From assembly GCA_050084985.1 (NCBI GenBank), contig JBITNC010000001.1, forward strand, positions 22,072,001 through 22,136,000: DNA of 64,000 nucleotides, in the 5' to 3' direction. Within the stretch, counting starts at the first letter, position 1. Every line of letters begins with the position of its first letter. The stretch comes from Nageia nagi. Lineage: Eukaryota > Pinophyta. The notes under the pieces are model-generated. The model saw nothing but the letters and a program-made list of their open reading frames with translations. It searched no databases and had not been told where the DNA came from. The translations under genes were made by a program, and so were the position numbers. Positions 60,741 through 64,000 of the stretch are shown in pieces.

Positions 60741-61136
60741 TGAAATTTCTCCCTCTCACAAAAGAAATTACCCATTTTTATTAACAAAAAGGTTAAAAAA
60801 AAAATTATCTTCTCCATAAGATAGAAAAAAAAAATTCCTCAACTTAATTTTTGTATACTATCCTCTTAAATAATGAGCAAATAAGCAATTTGCAAAAAAA
60901 AAAGCTATTCACAAAATAGGTTAGTATCAAAAATTGTTAATCATATTTAGCTCAACAATAGTCAACATATAGCACACAATATGTTAGTAGTAAAATACAA
61001 TTATTCAATAATTAACCAAGAAGGTAAAAAAATGTATACCTTCTATTATGTTTTACCTCAACAATGTAAGAAGATGAGAAATGGAGACCTCCAAATTGAA
61101 GAAGTTTCAAAGAATGTTGAAGGAGCTTCCACACCA

Positions 61137-61149
61137 AGCTCTGATACCA
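61137..61149 (-). other. Element C primer-binding site
   Basis: Minus strand TGGTATCAGAGCT, two bases after the LTR; 12 of 13 bases match the tRNA-Met site seen in A. Confidence 0.9.
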
Positions 61150-61151
61150 AT

Positions 61152-61635
61152 TGATGGAATTAGATCTACACTAATTCTCAAGGTCCAAGACTATAGGAAA
61201 CTTAATCATTCAACATCTACAAGCTAATAACACCATTCACACAAGATAACACCAATATAAGTGGTTCCTCCCTCCTTGGGAGTACATCCACAACTAGATC
61301 TCAATTCTCAAACTATGCACCCTCTTACTACAATTCCTTTCTCTCCTACACAAACTAGTAATCTTACTCAAAATCTAAGTGATATTACAAGAGGAGAGGC
61401 CCTCTATTTATAGCATGAGAGGACCTCCCTAACCTCCCTTTAACCCAAGGGTAAGGTTAGGGTTACAATAAATATATTACCTAACTTTAACCTACCAACT
61501 AACCACATGGTAAGGTCAAAGTTTACATAATAAAGAATTCAATTAATCCCTTAAGGTATCTAAATATCCTTTAAGTGATTAATTGAATTTACAAGGAGTT
61601 TAGATGTTCACAATATTTCATTACAAATTCTAACA
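61152..61635 (-). repeat. Element C 5' LTR
   Basis: 484 bp. Differs from 52901-53389 by a missing TAGAG near 61350 and about nine base changes. Contains the same inverted repeat and TATA box. Confidence 0.92.
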
Positions 61636-61640
61636 GTAAG

Positions 61641-61793
61641 ATCTAGTTAGTGGATGTAATCCTAGTTGGAGGAACCACTTTATCTCTTGAGTCACTTTGT
61701 GAGATTATCTTCTTAAGTTATCTTGATGTTACTTTGAGCTTCTATAAGATCTTGGTAGTTTAGGTTTGTGTTTGTTATATTGCAAATCCTTCA
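61641..61793 (+). repeat. Element D 3' LTR, second part
   Basis: Resumes at ATCTAGTTAGTGGATGTAAT (compare 44661 in the 5' LTR) and ends AAATCCTTCA. Followed by TATAT. Confidence 0.88.
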
Positions 61794-61798
61794 TATAT

Positions 61799-62665
61799 AG
61801 ATTCAGATAGACCTGTTAGGAATATTATGGTAAAATTATTTTAGCATACTTTGAATTGGATGGCTGAAAATCAAATCTCTCAATTGGAACATTTCATATG
61901 GTTAATTTGACTCTATTTCATCATGATGTATGATTAACCACCCTCGATAGGATTTGCTATGAAGAGAATAAAGTTTTCTTATATCTCCATTATTCTGATA
62001 GAATTTGGTCTTCTTCACTCTACTGAATCTCTATGAGAATCAAATAGTGTTATTTGGTGAAGGTGAAGATTGTCGAATGTTGACATCAGCATATGGATGA
62101 CTCATGAATTAACTGAAAAGCATGTGCAAAGATTATGCAAAAGACTCTATCCTTATGTGAAAAGCATAAATATTCTACAAATTGTTCAATGCTTATGTAA
62201 AAAATAATATTTATGTGGTGGTATAAGGCATTATACGATGAGGAACAACTTTATGCGTACATTTCAAAGCTTATGTGATAGAATCAAAGCTTATGTGAAG
62301 AAGCAAGACTTACATGGAGAGACTTATGTAGACAATAGAGGTCTAATGCAGAAGATTTAGTGCTGACATGCATGAAAGAGGTATGTACTAAAGTTTAATG
62401 GCAGTTTAAGTGATTAGTATGCAAGCTATAGTATCATGGTAAGTTAATGTGATTTAGACACCATGGAGATTGTATCAGAGCCATGTTTAGTAAATCATTT
62501 ATTGTCATACTAAATTAGAAGTGGACATATGAAGTTAATGATAAGATGTAGATGTATAACTATCGATAACATGTTTGTAAGGTTTAATGCAGTCGAAATC
62601 AAATAATTAGTGAGATTAACAAATGAGGAAGTTGAAAAGTCTATTACAATGGAAGCTAAAGTTTA
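61799..62665 (+). repeat. Continuation of the 3' LTR of F
   Basis: Once D is removed this joins 44318. AT-rich with no gene. GCTTATGTGA-like phrases recur at 62150-62330 as a loose repeat. No LTR end is recognised. Confidence 0.4.
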
Positions 62666-62668
62666 AGG

Positions 62669-63796
62669 CACTACTACACATAACCAACTTTGCATAACAC
62701 CATGCATCAATCCATAGTATTATTTTTTTAAAAACAATTGTATAAATCATGACATATCAATTGATGCTAAGGGTATTGTCAACAAAACATCATTTTTTGC
62801 ATCAATTATAATATCATGCATTGCATAATATATCAATGTTTTGAGCATCATATATTTGACATTATATGAGACATATAAAGTGTCATTTATAGCATCAAAA
62901 TAACATGATGCAAGGGATGATGAAGATTTCTTATTTGCATCATTCATCTTATCAAAAAATTAATGTGTCTTCTCTGTGCTTTCATATTTTGCATACATAT
63001 TTACCAGGGCATTCACAACCACAACATTCAATAAAAAATTGATTTTAAAGAGTCTTTGATGTATATATAAATCCTTTTGTAAATCTCTTAGTTTGGTGCA
63101 TGTTTTGAGGATGTTAGGAAAGGTGAATTCATCTGATTGGACTACTATTGGTGTTTATTGCATTTGGTGAAATGGTTTCAATGCCTGTTGAGGAAAGCCA
63201 TGTATTTGGTAACCTTAAATTATCATATTCCATGAGAAGATGTGTCGTTTGATCATAGAGTCAAAAACTTCATGAGTGTTACCAAACTTCGCAAGCATCT
63301 ACCAAAGTTTGCAGGTGGTTGAATCATGCAATGTACATTTTGCTTATTACAAAATATAAATACACACTACTCTCTACATTCTTCAACATGTCTTCAGCTC
63401 CCATAGATCTGCATCGCTAAAAATGTCCTTTTAAAGGGAAAGCTCCTTCATTCCCTCATCAATGGCATCATACCCACCATTAAAAATTGATCATCGATCA
63501 AGGGAACGCATCGATAGTCGATAGGAGATCATGTCATGATCCATGTGCATGATCTGTACATTTTTTTCTAGTCTTTATTTTACTTAATGCGTGTTTGATG
63601 CAATCAATATGTCAACCAGTATGTCAATTTATACATCAAATAATATGTCAACCAATGCGTCAACCAATACATCAAAAAAATTGATTTTATATAGATTGAT
63701 GTAGTCATACCAAACAATTATGCATCTTATGTCATGGCATAAAAATGTGATTTTATGACATATGGTATAAAGCAAAATCGCTAAAATGTAGTAGTG
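62669..63796. mobile_element. Non-autonomous CACTA-type DNA transposon
   Basis: Left end CACTACTACACATAACC; right end is the complement of CACTACTACATTTTAGC. The first 10 bases are identical and 26 of the first 35 match. AGG lies on both sides (62666-62668 and 63797-63799), the 3-bp target duplication of CACTA (En/Spm) elements. At 1.13 kb it has no transposase. Subterminal GCATCA/TGATGC and TGACATAT-like motifs and a short array of ATGTCAACC-like units (63608-63665) fit subterminal repeats. Confidence 0.75.
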
Positions 63797-63799
63797 AGG

Positions 63800-64000
63800 G
63801 TAAAGTGTGAATGAGGGAGTTATAGAGACCATTTAAGAGGAAGTTGAAGATGAAGGGTTATTATTGTTGATACCATTTGTAGTGTGTAAAAGGAAAGAGA
63901 TTGTAAGAATGAAGTTATCATGAAAGCTTGGAGGAGAGATAGAGCATAGTGTAGTCAACATGGTGTATGTATACTTAAAGATCAAAGAAGTGCTACTTAA
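63800..64000. other. Right edge, probable LTR of F
   Basis: About 200 bases, AT-rich, no gene seen; presumably continues the sequence left of the CACTA element. Confidence 0.3.

Larger units (their letters stand above)
58140..61056 (-). other. Putative leader intron of element C
   Basis: On the minus strand the donor GTTGAG|GTAAAA is at 61057/61056 and the acceptor TTTTGTGTAG ends at 58140, three bases before the gag ATG. Length 2.9 kb. The conserved block lies at 58140-58690 and the foreign insert at about 59800-60740. Confidence 0.55.
52901..61635 (-). mobile_element. Element C: copia retrotransposon of the A family, minus strand
   Basis: 5' LTR 61152-61635, 3' LTR 52901-53389 (minus orientation). 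GTAAG at 52896-52900 and 61636-61640 is the target duplication within the 3' LTR of D. Length 8.7 kb. The LTRs differ by about nine substitutions and a 5-bp indel, so C is younger than D and older than A. Gag-pol is broken. Its leader carries a sterol methyltransferase fragment. Confidence 0.93.
44319..61793 (+). mobile_element. Element D: old copia retrotransposon of the A family, split by C
   Basis: 5' LTR 44319-44816 and 3' LTR 52555-52900 plus 61641-61793 flank a PBS, leader, gag-pol and 3' hairpins. TATAT occurs at 44314-44318 and 61794-61798. The layout and many phrases match A and C. Its two LTRs differ at many positions and its gag-pol is riddled with stops, so it is the oldest of the three; C landed in its 3' LTR later. 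Own sequence is about 8.7 kb. Confidence 0.9.

Overview
The window is a stack of nested LTR retrotransposons from a large plant nuclear genome. The AT-rich sequence, thousands of bases of decayed copia and gypsy elements, a CACTA-type DNA transposon, and degenerate pentatricopeptide-repeat (PPR) and plant sterol-methyltransferase fragments all point to a land plant. The size and age of the nest would suit a gymnosperm, but the species cannot be fixed from the sequence. I see no intact host gene, no rRNA or tRNA gene and no CRISPR array.

Layout, oldest to youngest by nesting. The left edge (1-62, LTR from about 105) is the 3' end of a chromodomain gypsy element. F is a wrecked Sirevirus-like copia (possible PBS at 2667, gag remnant about 40300-41830, 3' LTR from 43905 continuing past 61799). 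E is a Tat-like Ty3/gypsy element (about 2700-40290) with LTRs of about 1.9 kb, an RNase H-like domain upstream of RT and an unusual third ORF downstream of integrase. Inside E sit A (copia, 2711-16982, TSD CTTTA, in the 5' LTR of E) and B (Sirevirus-like copia, 19784-28907, TSD TTTAC, in the gag of E). D (copia, 44319-61793, TSD TATAT) sits in the 3' LTR of F, and C (copia, 52901-61635, minus strand, TSD GTAAG) sits in the 3' LTR of D. A non-autonomous CACTA element (62669-63796, TSD AGG) lies near the right end.

The most interesting content is the family A/C/D. All three share a leader of about 3 kb between PBS and gag. In each, a donor-like GAG|GTAAA about 70-140 bp after the PBS and an acceptor-like TGTAG just before the gag ATG suggest that the leader is an intron. 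Each copy carries a different foreign, more GC-rich segment at about the same place in that intron: a decayed PPR gene in A (sense), a sterol methyltransferase (SMT2-type) fragment in C (antisense) and an unidentified segment in D. The same family has a 3' array of short RNA hairpins whose stems show compensatory base changes. Together this looks like a retrotransposon family that repeatedly takes up host gene pieces in a spliced-out leader.

One caution: 6296-11389 repeats 11586-16880 of element A, but is full of homopolymer and indel noise and ends in a truncated LTR joined back to the leader. It is most simply an uncorrected-read assembly artefact; without it A is about 9.0 kb, the size of its relatives. 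All long coding regions are pseudogenes, interrupted mainly by in-frame stops.
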